Positions 45,631 to 58,265 of a stretch of DNA of 64,000 nucleotides are shown here, in pieces. Each line of letters starts with the position of its first letter. Positions within the stretch are counted from its first letter, which is position 1. This DNA comes from Chinchilla lanigera (Eukaryota > Chordata > Mammalia > Rodentia > Chinchillidae). The notes below the pieces were generated by a model. The model was not told the origin of the DNA and did no database searches. It saw only the letters and a program-made list of their open reading frames with translations. The position numbers and the translations under genes were made by a program. The stretch covers positions 1,357,578 to 1,421,577 of the forward strand of contig NW_004955460.1 of assembly GCF_000276665.1 (NCBI RefSeq), given 5' to 3'.

Positions 45631-48259
45631 TATACAAAGCACTGCAGCAAATCTTTCTTTAACCTCAGTCTTTGTTTTCAAAGGTTGGGTAAACTTCCTG
45701 CACAAACATTTTGACTGAGAACTAAGACACTGGTCCTCAAAAAGTCAGAAAACACCTGCTCCCATCTTAGAAAGATAGTTGGCAGAATTCTCAACAGAAT
45801 GCTACAGAACTCCTGTAAGTCACCCCACGTGGCCCCAGACTGGGCCCTACGCCTGTGTGGCAGGGATACCTGTAGGGTTAGAGACACATCCAGGTGTCCA
45901 GGCCTCAGCTGTGATCTGATTTGTAGACTCAGAGTGGTATCCAAGCACACTAAGGAGATTCTTAGGAACCAGGAAGGAAATCTGTAAAGTTCCAGGTAAC
46001 AGCCATTTGGAAATTAAAACAATTTTTAAGAGTGCAACAAACATGTATGTTTTCCCATGAAACAATACAGAGAGCTCAAATCCAGAGACTGCAAGTCTCT
46101 TCTGCTGTACCACATTCTGTATGCAAACTTGTGCAGCCCACCACACCTTTTTAGGCTCTCTGAGCTTTTCCCCACAGTGTTTCAAATCCAAGCAGTGGGG
46201 ATAAGATTAATATCCATGGCCATCTTGGCAGAGGCACTCTGTAAAGACAACCCCGAACAAGGAAGCTCTGGCCCCGTGCTGTGTTGATTTCAGGGATCTA
46301 TCCTGAGTGTCAACTAAATTCATCCTGACCTTACAGCAGATGTTTCCACTTAATTTTTCAGAGCCATAGATGGTAATCAACTTACAGCAAATCCTTGTCT
46401 CCAACACAGCCACCTGGCTTCCCACAGCAAATCTCCAGGCGGAAAACTTTGAGAGAGGCAGAGGAATGGGATGCTTTACAAATGCCGGCTAGTGTAGGTG
46501 TACAGAAAGAAAAATTGATTTAGATCAGAAAGATTGCGAGATACATTCTGTAATCCAGGTCCTTAGAGGTAAAACAAGATTTGTGCATCAGGATCCTGAA
46601 GGAGATAAAGCCTAGACTCTCTGAGATAGTGCTCCTCAGATGTTGATGTGCATACCAGCCAGACAAGGTCTTCTTAGAATGCAGATTCAGAGAGAAGCAG
46701 TACTGGGTCCTCCAAAGGTATCTAAAAGCATACAAGAGTCCTGTGCTCAGCTAGCAAGACCCTAAACTGCCACAGCCCTCTGAATTGAGTTCCACAGATA
46801 AATTACCAGCTCTAAAGGATCACTGCCCCAGAAGCCACTTGTCAGGGCACCAAGGGGACATGACCCTCCCTTCCACTGGGATGCACAATTTCCATCCTTT
46901 TTCTCCCTCTTACTCTGACAAGAACCCCAGAGAACCCTCATGTGGACTCAGGGTATTTTGCAATTGTGGTTAAGGAAAAGTGATGCTAGGATTTCAATAT
47001 ACCTATTTCTTAGTTCTTGCTCTTTAATCTTTAACCCATGCTGGGTTTGGGAAAGGGCAAGTTTGGGTTCCACAACATGATCACTGCTACTCTTTATATT
47101 CAAATGGATGCTTAGATTTGGATTTTGGTGTAAACTGGGAGAGCGTTCAGCTCTGTGCCTCTGCCATATTCTGTCCTCAAGTGTCCTTGTGGGGAATGGT
47201 GTGTGTTTCTGAGCTCAGATTAGTCCTACTTCCTGTGCTTATGCACCTGTGTGGACTCTGAGCCCAGCACCAAACTAATTACCACAGCCACAGTGAAATG
47301 GCTGAGCAATCGACCAGGAAATGTGACTAACACAACAGCTGGTTTGCATAAAGATGGGACTCAAGTGCCAGGCCTAAATCCATGGGGACACACATTCACT
47401 CAACCCACCTCTTAAAAGGTAGAGCTATGTCCACTCACATGGACCTTCTCTGCCTGCTCTGAAAATCCATGCTATGTTACCTCTTACTGTAAATTTTGTA
47501 AACAATCAAAATCTAATATGCATTTATTTACCAATTTACTATTGTCCTAAAGAAGGAAGACAATTCTTTCGCAAAAGCTTTGCTAGGATTTGGGAATGGA
47601 ACTTTGGATCTATAAGGATCAAGCTGGTAGAAGCTACCATGTACCCCATCCTTCAAGGCATGACTAATGCTTGAACCAGATTATTAAGGTTTTTATGCTA
47701 CTTTTTGATAAACACACAAGAAAATAATTCTATAACCTTCTCAAAGAATGTCACTTACACTCAAAAGTATTTTCAGTAAGGAAATTCTTCTGCCACCTGA
47801 CTATTTCTTTGTACTATGAGTTTTAAAAGAAAAAAAGGAATAAAATTTCACAACACAACTACCATGAATTCCACTTTCTGCATCCCACCTGTTCATGAGC
47901 ATCTTTCACAGCATGTCCCCTGTCATGCTAGGACAAAATGACAAAACCACTGCTCGATACCACAAACAAAGCCAGGAGAGGTAAGCCAGCAATTCCCGGT
48001 ACTAATAGTTTGCAGCCATTTCTGTTCTGTTTAAAAACAATATAAATATGTGTTTTTAAAAATTCTATGCATTTAGGCTGAACATAGAGGCTTGCACCTT
48101 CAGAGAAAAGACAGAGGCTTTTGGGTATCATATGTTTCACAGCACAGCTCGAGAACATGTCAGTCATCACAGAAGGTTTTATTGAACAATGACCCAAAAA
48201 GATACACACCAGATTAAGAGTGGCCATTACTTTTAGAACTTGAGATTTGGAAGATGGTA
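45631..48259. other. Unannotated stretch, apparently unique
   Basis: About 2.6 kb. I recognise no exon, RNA gene or confident dispersed repeat. Open frames up to 114 codons on either strand overlap one another. Confidence 0.45.
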
Positions 48260-48496
48260 GAAAGGGAGTTACAAAAAAGAAAGAAAGGAAGAAAGGAAGA
48301 AAAGAAGAAAGGAAGGAAGGAAGGAAGGAAGGAAGGAAGGAAGGAAGGAAGGAAGGAAGGAAGGAAGGAAGGAAGNNNNNNNNNNNNNNNNNNNNNNNNN
48401 NNNNNNNNNNNNNNNNNNNNNNNNNNNNNNNNNNNNNNNNNNNNNNNNNNNNNNNNNNNNNNNNNNNNNNNNNNNNNNNNNNNNNNNNNNNNNNNA

Positions 48497-48547
<51 letters not shown>

Positions 48548-48573
48548 GAAAAGAAAGAAAGAAAGGGAGTTAC
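48260..48573. repeat. Purine microsatellite with a 120-base assembly gap
   Basis: GGAA units fill 48297-48375, Ns occupy 48376-48495 (120), and GAAA units fill 48496-48545 and beyond. The unit type changes across the gap, so the array is compound. Both edges carry the identical 13-mer gaaagggagttac (48260-48272 and 48561-48573). All peptides predicted across it are repeat artefacts. The true length is unknown. Confidence 0.93.
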
Positions 48574-50199
48574 CTTTTTTTCTTAGTTATATGCTTCTTT
48601 AGGGTTTTTTTTTTCTAAGAGTGTGATATATTTAATGCCTGAAAATCATGGAACACTGGATGTGTTGGCTAGAAATCTGACTTTTCATTAAATGTGTTTG
48701 GGACCACATTCAGTTGATGTAATCTGTTTCTTTATGTACATGTAGGAACAGAGCTGAAATTAAGTAGAATTGGAGAATGTCCGTATAAACACAGTTCTGT
48801 GAACAAGGCAGTAATATCTGTGCTGACTTTTTCATTTCTATGTTACACATAAAGGAATGGAGGAATGTAGATTTTAAAACTATATCTTTGAGTTCAACTT
48901 AGCTTAACCATTTAACAGTTTACCCCAAGTGTCACTCTGGCAGGTGTCATTTCTACCAGTTGATTCTTGTATTGGATAAGTGATGGAAACCACTACAAAG
49001 TGGCTCTGAGCACAATTTAATATTAACCAATTGGCTTTCCATGTTTACTTGTGAGTTGTCTGAAGCTTACACTCTTGTCCAGAGATGGGCAGCTGACTCA
49101 TAGTAAGTGAAACTCTATGAATCACTGGTCCCTGCTGAGACCTGTATTGGCCTGTGAAGTTGGAATGCCTCAAAGGACAAGATAAGGCCACAGCTGAGGA
49201 TTTTGGCTCCAACCCCATTTAACTAAAGGAGACTATAGCTTCAGGCATCTCAGGTATCTCACTCCTTAAGTGAAGGCCTTCCTGGAGATAACATAGTTCT
49301 CCTAAATTAACATTAAGTATTACTTGGAAAAGTCCTTAAAGGGATTCCAAAGTCCTGCCCAGATTCCTGCATTTTCTTCAGTATCCTCTTCCTTTGTTTG
49401 AAAATCTAATAAACTGAGGCTGCCCAGGGAAGTGTTTGTCTGAATCCAGAGAACCCTAAGTTTTGTAAGTGAGCTGGACCTTTCTGGAGCCATAAAATCA
49501 TTTTAATTTTGTCATTCACTTAAGCCTTCACCACACACTCCTTTGGGAGATTGTGGGCCTGATCAACCCTCAATAACTAAATGTTACTAACCCGATTGAT
49601 AAGTTTGATAAAATTGTCATGTTATATTTCCTGTTATATTATCTTACAAAATTAATGAAAAAAATATGCACCTTTTGGTCATCCACTGTTTAAATAATTG
49701 GGCTTGTAAGTGGTTAATTTAACAAACATTCATTGAGCACCAATTGTGGTCAGACCCAATGTTAGAGTAAGAGGATGATCATAAGCCTGCAGGAGCTTAT
49801 GGCCTAGCGGGAAGACAGGTCTGGAAGCACAGTATTCCAAGCCAGGGGGCAGGTGTGTGGATGGAGGTGCATGAGTCAGTGATTTGGGAATTCAAGGCAA
49901 TTGGTCAGACCAGCTCTGAAGACCAAAAAAAATCACAGTTCAACTTGCTTAGAAAAGAATGTGCACATATTGATGAGCCAAAGGAGGAATTTTAAGAGAA
50001 GGGACACCTTGGAAAGCAGCATGAGCAAAGGCAGGGGGTACTTAAACCCAGGGGCCTCCTTTGTCCCTGAGCAAAATGCCTGAGGATTCACAGCTGGCAG
50101 GACAGGTAAGATCCAGTGGGTCAATGTCCCTGAAGCCTAGCATGCTGCTGACCCTGGTGCATTTCTTCTTTATCCCAAGTGGATCAAGTAATAGGGTTA
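48574..50199. other. Unannotated; possible ancient repeats
   Basis: 49120-49500 contains 'aataaactgaggctgcccag' in an arrangement that could be an LTR R region. 49710-49800, with 'aacaaacattcattgagcac', resembles an ancient mammalian LINE-type repeat. Neither is firm. No exon is recognised. Confidence 0.35.
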
Positions 50200-50430
50200 A
50201 AGTCAACATCACCAACACCTACCTTCTTGGAGCCCTGACTGTGTTCACTGTCCCTGTACCAAGGACAAAGGCCCTTGTTTCCACCCACCTAGCAAATCTC
50301 TGAAGTAAGCACCATGTTTCCATTTTGTAGAAGGGAAAGCTGAGGCTAGAAAAGCTGAAAGATCTTTCCCAAAATCCTACAGTGCCACGAAAGTTCAGAA
50401 CTTGACCAAGGCTACAAAGTTCATGCTCCA
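50200..50430 (+). mobile_element. MIR-like SINE
   Basis: 'gcaaatctctgaagtaagca', 'tttccattttgtagaagg', 'gaaagctgaggctagaaaag' and 'cagaacttgaccaagg' follow the MIR core in order. The 5' boundary is uncertain. Confidence 0.6.
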
Positions 50431-50570
50431 GTGCTTCTTCGGGAAGCAACTGACAGTCTTTGGGATGGGGCTGCTGATCCACTTCCCAGAAGAGCTTTGG
50501 GAATTGACTCTAACAGAGAATTAGCATTCACAATTTTGGTCTCCTGCAGGAGAGGCAGCGCACAGGCCTC

Positions 50571-50785
50571 TTGTTTTGTTTTGTTTTGGTTTGGTTTGGT
50601 TTTATTTGACCCAGGGCCTTTGTACTGAGCTATATCCCCCAACACACATGCACACTCACTTTTTTATTCTTTTTAAATTTTGGAGCCCAGTTTTGTTTAA
50701 TTGTCCAGACTGGATTCAAGCTCTTGATCTTCCTGCCTCAGCCTCCCCAAGTGCTGGACTGCGGTGTGTGCTGACACAACTGGCT
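50571..50785 (-). mobile_element. B1-ID dimeric SINE, antisense
   Basis: Repeated 'gttttg/ggtttg' at 50571-50600 is a tail. 'gacccagggcctttgtactg' and 'agctatatcccccaac' are antisense ID remnants. A T-rich linker leads to antisense B1: 'caagctcttgatcttcctgc', 'ctcagcctccccaagtgctg' and 'tgtgctgacacaactggc'. A 70-codon frame over it is an artefact. Confidence 0.75.
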
Positions 50786-51745
50786 TAAAACTCTGTTATG
50801 ACAGAGCACCATTTCTTTTCATAACGGGCCTGCATTCTAACTACAGAAGACTGGCCTGAATTTTGCAGGGGCCACAGCTGCAGCTCTTGCAAGTCTGGGC
50901 AGATTTCCAACCACCCCTTCCCAGCTCCAGGGGCTCACGGTGGCTTCAGGGTGACTCCAGAGTATGGGTTCGGACTCACATTCTGATCATGGAATAATTT
51001 AGTTTTTCTCTTTTAAATGATCACAGCCAGCCGCTTCTGCCTCACAACCTGGGCACATCTCCAGCCCTCTCTGCCCAGCTTCAGCCACTGGCCAAGGCAG
51101 GTGTGGCCTCGTGGAGAAGCAGCAGCCTCTGGACCCACTGGATGATCCTCAAGCCTCCGCACCTTGGGCTGGTGGAGCATGCAGGCACAGCACGCACCCA
51201 GCCACTACCTATGCCTGTCCTGTCGGCCCTGCTCTTCCCCATCATCTCCTGGAAACTTCTCCAGTTTCTTGTTTAGAGAGAGAACAGAGAGACCCACAAA
51301 TTGGGAAAGACATTTTTAACCAGTTACGAGGCTCTTTGAACTCCAACCCAAACCCCCTGAAGATGTGCTTGGAATTCCATTCCCAATGGAAGTTGCTGGA
51401 GCTGAGAGATAATCCAAACCAGAGCATGAGTGCGGCCTGTGTGTGTGACTCTAGACCCTGGACCCGCCTGGCTGACCAGGTCACCATTCAGAGGCGTGAG
51501 CCTGAGGAGTCCACCTGTGCTCCAAGCTTAGCTGTATCCCTGCCAGTGTGCAATGGGGGACAAGGGTGGGCTCTCTGGCTGGGCCTCCAAAGGCACCTCC
51601 GTATTTTCAGGACCCCAAATCCTGTGTACATAAAGTCAGAATAATTCTGACTACTACTGCTTAGTATTTGTATTCCTGTACTGAAAAGTTACTCCAAATG
51701 ATGTCAAGCATCATACTAAACACTGTAACACACACACACACCTTA
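50786..51745. other. Unannotated, GC-richer stretch with a 177-codon frame
   Basis: A + frame runs from a GTG at 51111 to 51644. It begins with a non-ATG codon, contains long proline-, serine- and glutamine-rich stretches, and shows no domain or splice context. GC-rich unique DNA commonly gives such frames. I note it without calling a gene. Confidence 0.35.
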
Positions 51746-52309
51746 CAAAAAAAGGCTGAGCATTACTAGTTTGATAATACAGAATCTGAAATGCTCCAAA
51801 ATCTGAAAGTTTTTGAGTACAACCTGACACCAAGTGGGAGATTCTACATCTGATCTCATATAACAGGTCACAGGCAAAACACAGTATCCTAAAAAATATT
51901 GTCTAAAGGCCAGGTGTAGTGGTGCATGCTTGTGATCCACGGAGGCTGAGGCAGGAAGATCAAAAGTTCAAACCCAGCCTGCACTTAGCAAGACCTTATC
52001 TCAAAAATTAAGAACAGATTTTAAAAAGGGCTAGAGATATGTCTCAGTGTGAACATCCTGGGTTTAATTCTCAGTAATGCACCATATATATTTAAATATA
52101 ATTTATATATAATTATAAAATTATATTATGTTTATATATAATTTCTATTCAGGCTATGTATATAAAGTATACATTTAAACAAATAAATTTTGAAGTTAGG
52201 TTTGGGTTCTATCCCCATCCTTATGTATGTTCAAATACCTTAAAATTTAAAAATCTGAAATCCAAAATGCTTCTGGTGTCAAGCATTTCAAATAAACACC
52301 CCTCAACAG
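51746..52309. mobile_element. MER8/Tigger-type element split by a SINE
   Basis: The left part (51758-51905) has 'ctgaaatgctccaaaatctg', 'aaagtttttgagtacaacct' and similar motifs. The right part (52225-52309) has 'aatctgaaatccaaaatgct', 'tctggtgtcaagcatttca' and 'cacccctcaac'. Together they match, in order, a MER8-like pogo MITE whose terminal inverted repeats read like 'ggttgagcatcccta'. The B1-ID at 51909-52085 and an AT-rich patch (52086-52150) interrupt it. Confidence 0.6.
51909..52085 (+). mobile_element. B1-ID dimeric SINE
   Basis: 'ggccaggtgtagtggtgcat', 'gaggctgaggcaggaagatc' and 'gcaagaccttatctcaaaaa' form the B1 monomer, followed by an ID-like monomer ('gggctagagatatgtctcag', 'cctgggtttaattctcagta'). 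The AT-rich sequence to 52150 may be its expanded tail. Confidence 0.78.
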
Positions 52310-54629
52310 TGGGCAAGGCGGGATGGGGATTGCCGGGAACATGTTGTGATGATTAGGCACGAGAACTAGAGAGCAGGACCCGTATTTAGAGGGAAAAGAT
52401 GTTAATTGGCTTTAAGTGACATGTGGGCAATTAGTCCTCCTGTTGAACTGATCTTAATTTCCTCTGGGCTGCCGATCTCCCCTCAGGAAAATGGGACTCC
52501 AGTCTCTGCCCAATAAAGACTGCTTCACTCGCTAATTGATTTATCTGTATCCCCTAGGTGCGAGGTGAGGCTCTTAAATCTAACTGGTCCGTGGGGCAAA
52601 GAATGCTGTACAAAAGGCAGGCACACAGCGCGGCAGCGAGCGAGTGTGCGTATGCGCATGTGTGTGTGTATGTGTGTGCACAAGCACACACCAGTTAAGT
52701 GCAATGTCTATTCAGTGAGCCTTCACCAACCCAGGCAGAGCATGGGACAGTCTGGAAATCAAATGTAAATGATGGGAGAAGCTGAAGAGAACACATCTCC
52801 TTAGAAAAACAATGAGATCTTTGTCTAATTGCTCATTTATCATGGATTTTATCTCAGTCTGCCAACAAGTGAAAAGGAAAAGGTGGCGACTGATGTAGCC
52901 TTGTGCCTCTGCACCTCTAACCAGCATGTGCTTCTAATGAAACAAAGACCATGTAACTGAATGTTCTATCACCTCCCCTAATTGAAAAGTAATAAAAATG
53001 TCAAAAACAGTGTCAATTATCCATACAGGGGCTGCTTTCCTATTTACCTTTTGAGACATCAAGTGGTTCTGGAAAATACTTCAGGCTGCCCCTGCCGCCG
53101 CCCCCACCCCCGCTGCACAATATTTCTTTCAGAAGTGACAAGAAGAAACAGAATTCCCTGGTTGGTGTCTGGTCATTAAATAGCTGTCAGGATCATGACT
53201 TAGGTTGGGTCTAGACATTCAAATACAGAATGGAAAAAAAAAAAAGTCAAAATACTACAAAAAGTGAGTGTTGGTTAATTATGATCTGAAAGTCAATAAA
53301 GTCATCTGATGGCAGATTTAGGGGAAGTCATTAGAAAGTGGAATTCAATTGCAAGGGAACTGCAAGCTGCTACAGCTCTGAAAGCAGCCTGCTTCATTAG
53401 GGTCTTCAAATGGGCTGGGAGTGCTGCCCCAGGCATGCATTCTGCCCGCCTCCTTCTCTCTAGGAAGGGAGGGAGGATCTGAGGAGCATTTGGAACAGTG
53501 CTGAGTAAAGAATAAGGCATCCAGGTAGCCTGTCTGCGTGACTTTTTCTTTCATTTCTGAGAATGAAATTACAGGAAGAAACCAGCTCACATTTTTAAAA
53601 AGCCAGCCAACTTAGGGATCTCACTGCAGGCAGAGTCCAGAATGTGCTCAGCCGGGCTGCTGGGACTAGGGCAGGCTGTGTGGAGTGTGGCTATGAGGGA
53701 AATCAAGTGGTACTGGGCTGCTCTGGGGGTCTAGGAACCCTACTCAAACACGATAGGATATATTTGCTTAAGAGTGGAATTAGCTTTGCCTGCCCTGGAG
53801 CTTAAGTCTCTTGAAGTGAAGCTATCAAATAAGGAATGTTTACCTTTGCTTTCTCCCCGCCAGGATCCTCTCCTCTGGAGGGGCCCTGGCCTCCTTGCTC
53901 ATTTGTCCTCCTGGTTTAGGGTTGTGCTCCTCAGTCTTTTAAAATTTACCCATCAATCTCACAGATCAAGCACCCATCCTGGAATACCTTGCTAGTCCAT
54001 GGGGGCATGGTGCAAAGATGAAGCAAATTTTAGTCTTTTTTAGTATTGTTAGAGAAATACTACTACTGTTCTGAGACATTATTCTGTAGAGGAAGAGTGT
54101 CTTCTTTGTTCCCTGTATTAGGTAAGGTGAGCTGGTTTGAGAGTCGGAAAATGTGGCCCCTGTACTATATGCATCGAGATCCCTACACCCAAAAAATAAA
54201 AGCAACAAAAACAGGGCAGGGGAAACCTAACATAAAATTTCATGAAATTGGAACATCTCCTAAAATAATCTGACCCAGGAAAAGAATCAGAAAGAAGGCA
54301 GCAGATAATAATGTAAATTTGCACGACTGGGGTTGCTGTCTTGGATGTATTTCTGTTACTCAGTCCCTAAAAATCAACTTCTGTTTGCCTTAAAACATGA
54401 AAGTAAAGAACCAGAATCATGCATTTCTCAAAGTTGTTATCTTCACTCCTACGTAGGAATCTCACAAACCACTATGAAATATGTGGTCCCCAAAAGGAAA
54501 AAAGGGTAAAGGCAATTTAAGAAAGCAATACATGAACAGACCCAGAGGACCTAAAAAGAGAAGGGAATTCAACTTTACCAGTACTTAAATGCAAACTAAA
54601 CTACTCCAAGTTGTCTCTTTTTATCTATT
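52310..54629. other. Low-repeat stretch, candidate conserved non-coding sequence
   Basis: Apart from a GT/GC alternating patch (52643-52690) and a C-rich run (53087-53115) this 2.3 kb has no recognised repeats. Three TAATTG/CAATTA cores fall within 52405-52545. No exon is recognised. Confidence 0.4.
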
Positions 54630-54830
54630 GGGGTTTTTTTTTTTATATATTTTTTTCTATACATGTTACCAGTGTATAATGATTATACTTATTGGAGGGA
54701 ATTTGTACATATACATAACACACCTTAATTCTTTTATTGTGTCCCCTTGCCTTCCCATGCCTCCCCTTTTCCTCCAACTCTTTTTGCCCTTCCCTTTTGC
54801 AAAAGTTCTATGTCCATTAAACACCTATAA
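54630..54830 (-). mobile_element. L1 3' end, antisense
   Basis: A T-run (54633-54643) is followed by 'tatacatgttaccagtgtat', 'atacataacacaccttaatt' and a long pyrimidine-rich stretch, as at 29835-30010. The order matches the reversed end of rodent L1 3' UTR. It is 5'-truncated. Confidence 0.5.
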
Positions 54831-56387
54831 TCTTTTTAATGAATTCATTTTTAAATCAGTAATCATGAAAATGTTCACACTTCGTGAACTGGGCCTGGTA
54901 ATTCTTCCAAGAATCTATGCTTAGATAATAAATAAACTGGGATGCATTTGAAACTCTGAGCACAAAAGGCATTCATCACCCCTACCCCTTCCTGTCCCTG
55001 TCACCCGAGTGGCTGCCTGGCCTTGGCGTGCTGAGCGGAGGCCTGCTCCTCTACCTGCCCCCACCCCCTCCCCAGAATCCACACTCTTTTCAAACACACT
55101 GAAGGAATCCAGATGTTCTCCTGACCCCCACATGGTCTAACCTCATGTCCAGCCTTTGCTCCTTTAACTTGAGGGCTATTAGCGGGTCTCTGCCTGTGTT
55201 TCTCTGCTTACTTTGTCTGCACATTGCTCCTATTCCACTTAGGCTGAGGCATGAGTTTGCTTTTCTCCCGATTCACTTTCTTCTCTCAGAAATTCCAGGA
55301 GATTTGGTGGGCACATGGCAGCCTTCCCAAGTGTCAGCACTGGCACAGTGATGCCTCCTTAGTTTTGTATTTATGGGTCATTTTAATGGGGGTGCAGAAG
55401 GAGAGGAATTAAACACTTGTGCTGACATCACAGTCTTACCCAGAAGTCCTGGGCTTTTTGTTTAAAACAGAAAACCAGAGACACAGAAAAGCAAAGAAGG
55501 AGGAGGGAGAGAGAGCAGAGGGGAAAAGGAAAGATGCATTTGTTTCGCCTACTTCATAATTATCGACAACTCCTTGCAAGTTCATTTATGAGTGTGAATT
55601 ATTCTAAACAGTTTTCCATTTACCTAAATGCTAATGAACAGGGATTTGGTGGGGAGGCCATTAGGAGCAGAAAAGCAAAGAACTGTAGAACAGCAGACTT
55701 CTCAGGGAAGAGTGGAGAAAATGGAAAGCTACAGTTCAGAGAATGAGGCTGGGTGGCTGTTTAGACTTCTAGAATCTGGTCATTATCATTGGCCTCCAGA
55801 GCAAGCACAAAGTAAGTGAGAGCCGTCAAAAAGTAGAAAGAAGGGTGGGAAAATTTAATTTCGTCCTCTTTGCAATTTTGCCTACGAATCTGGAAGTGAC
55901 AAGGGCCTCCTCTGCAATCCCTCAATCACGTTGCTCACCATGATGGATGGCACTGAGACGTTTGCCAACACAAACCATTTCCTCCTGGAGTTTTTAACTG
56001 AGTTGGTCATTTAGAAAGTGAATCTTAGATAGACAAATGCCTTCCAGGGAATGTACAGATTTGACAGAATACAGCCACACTTCTGCAGTGGCAGAATTGG
56101 CATCCCCAGCACCCTTTAGAACATATTGAACAGAGCAGTTGTAGTGATTGTATTCACCTCCACCCAAAGCCCACGTCTTCTTTTGCACCTTCAGTGGGCC
56201 AAGTGTTTTGAATTGAGATGGTTTTGACTCAATATGGCATATCCTAGTAAGATACCCATGCAGAAATAAAAAACTTAGGGTTTATTTTTCTATTATTTTC
56301 AAATTATTAATCACCCAATTGAATTGCCATTTAATTCCAAAAAATTTCTTGTCATAACATTAATGAGATTTGTGTCTTATGTATATG

Positions 56388-56389
<2 letters not shown>
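54831..56389. other. Unannotated, low-repeat stretch
   Basis: 1.6 kb with no recognised repeat or exon. A C-rich patch lies at 54980-55075. Frames of 64-71 codons at 55534-55819 and 55994-56188 are unremarkable. Confidence 0.45.

Positions 56390-56432
<43 letters not shown>
56390..56432. repeat. GT dinucleotide microsatellite
   Basis: A pure (GT)n run of about 43 bases, likely polymorphic and Z-DNA-prone. Confidence 0.95.
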
Positions 56433-56433
<1 letters not shown>

Positions 56434-57758
56434 GAAATATTCCTTAAAACCAGGCTGACTATACCAGGGAAATGCTTGAGAAAAGAAAAAAAAAAGCTGA
56501 TCAAGAAAATGTTGGAGATGTTTAACAGCTGTTCCATAGGTACATATCTGTTATAATTTTTAGACACAATTAAATGTGATTTTAATAATCATTTGGTATT
56601 TAAGTAATATATGATGATTGTCATATGGAATTTTAATTAAATGCACATTTTCTTCTAAAATATGAGGCGTTACCACTGTGAAAAGACCTTTTCTTTCCTA
56701 AGAACATTTTTTGAAAGTAATGTTCCCTGTGATTTAGTAAAGAAAAAAATTCTTCTGCAGTATTATTTACCCCTCCACACTAATCCAACATTTGATGAGT
56801 CTTGAGGGAATGAAAGGCAAGAATTTTAACTGAGTGAGTTTTCTCATAATCTCCTAATGAGGATAATGAAAGCAGCTCACAGAAGGATGTGTTTAAGATA
56901 AAACATGCTCCGAGTAAACAGCACATAAGAAGCAGAAGTTACTTCCATCCTCTCTCATTTGGGGCATTTCCTGCATGCCATGTTGGTGGAGCAGTGACAT
57001 TCCATCTTCTCTACCTTTGTTCTGGTTTTCTTTAGGAAACTTTATATCTTACGCTTTCCACCTCCCCACCCTCAGCATTCGAAAGCTAAGAACTTGGATC
57101 TAACATAAAAGCAAGCTCATAAATACAGTATAACTGTTCAACTCACCATCCACTCTTTCCCCAGTTTCCGGAATATTTCAGTGCCGTGTGCTCACAAAAT
57201 TTGCATTTAAAAGACCTCTCTACTTTCTATAATTTTCTATGATTATTTTTAAAGTATCACTTTTCTGCTGTTTCTCCTTTTTTTGACTTCTGCTGGCTAG
57301 CTGTCCACCTATTCTCACCCCTGCCTTCAAAATGTCTACTTCAAGGGAACACTGGCTCTGACTGACCCAGGATCTAAGGATCAGCCTTCATAAACCAAAA
57401 ACCTGGTAAAATCAGTGGTGTTTTCAGAATAAATAACTAAAATGAGCAACTCTTCCCTTTCAGCCTACAGCAGAGATTCCAGTACTTGGTTTTCTTTTAG
57501 TCTATGTGGTTTTTTTTTCTCATCTTTTGGAGTGTTTAAGAGCCTCTGGTTTACCTACGTTGACTGCATTTCACCCCACATTAGGGTAAAAGAGTTTGTC
57601 AAGTAAGGAGTGAGTTTAGCACAACTTCCAGGTTTTTTTTTTAAAACCAAGGGTTAGCCTATGAAAGGGAAACCACTGAGTATCTTGCTGTTCTGGAAAT
57701 ACTAACCAGTTTCTCTCAAACATATTTAAGCTTTAAAAGCTACCAGGAGATCATTGTG
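56433..57758. other. Unannotated stretch
   Basis: No recognised gene or repeat. T-runs lie at 57511-57518 and 57633-57640. Confidence 0.45.
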
Positions 57759-57846
57759 GTTTCTAATATTTCTGGTCATCTTTTACTGGCAGTAAAAATG
57801 GTATATTTTATTATAAGGGTGGGGAAATTACATAAAGTATAATTGA
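57759..57846. repeat. Direct repeat, left copy
   Basis: 'tttctaatatttctggtcat' opens about 90 bp that recur at 58266-58356, including 'ttattataagggt' and 'aattg/gag..gt/catg' blocks. The copies flank the MaLR LTR at 57847-58251. The two copies differ by small indels. Confidence 0.72.
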
Positions 57847-58251
57847 TGTCATGGTTTAAATCTAAAATATCTCCCAAAAGTCTCCTATGTTCACAAGTAG
57901 GGCTTTTGGAATGGGATTAGATCATGGGGAAGTTATACTCATCAGTGGATTGATCCATTGGTAAGATCAAAACGGATTGTACTATTGGAGTCAGGGCCTG
58001 GTTAAAGCAAGTGGGTCACTGGGGATCCCTGGGAGATGTGCTCTTGTCACGAGCTACTTCCTTCTCTCTTTGCTTCCTGGCTTCCACAAGCTGAGCAGCT
58101 TTCTTTTGCCATATCTTCTCACCACACTGTTTCTGCCTTGGAACCAGGCAACCATGGACTGAACCCTCTGAAACTAAGCCAGTGTAAACCTATCCTCCTT
58201 TAAGTTCTGAGTCCCAAGTATTTTGTCCCAATGAGGAAAAAATAACTAACA
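57847..58251 (+). mobile_element. MaLR-type LTR
   Basis: Runs from 'tgtcatggtttaaatctaaa' to 'aaaataactaaca', with 'atcatggggaagttatactc', 'gtgggtcactggggatccc', 'ccatggactgaaccctctga' and 'agtattttgtcccaatgagg' in the sense order. Length 405 bp. The 5-bp flanks do not match, consistent with its age or with rearrangement at the flanking duplication. Confidence 0.8.
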
Positions 58252-58265
58252 TAGGAGGTTTCTGA

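Noticed and set aside
48247..48618. 110- and 123-codon lysine/glutamate/arginine-rich frames
   Set aside because: They are simple purine repeats translated across an assembly gap of unknown bases.
51111..51644. 177-codon + frame
   Set aside because: GTG start, no domain, biased Pro/Ser/Gln content and GC-rich surroundings; likely chance, though a BLASTP search would settle it.
52643..52690. CpG island with a promoter
   Set aside because: Only a few CpGs within a GT/GC alternating patch; far too short and not flanked by GC-rich DNA.
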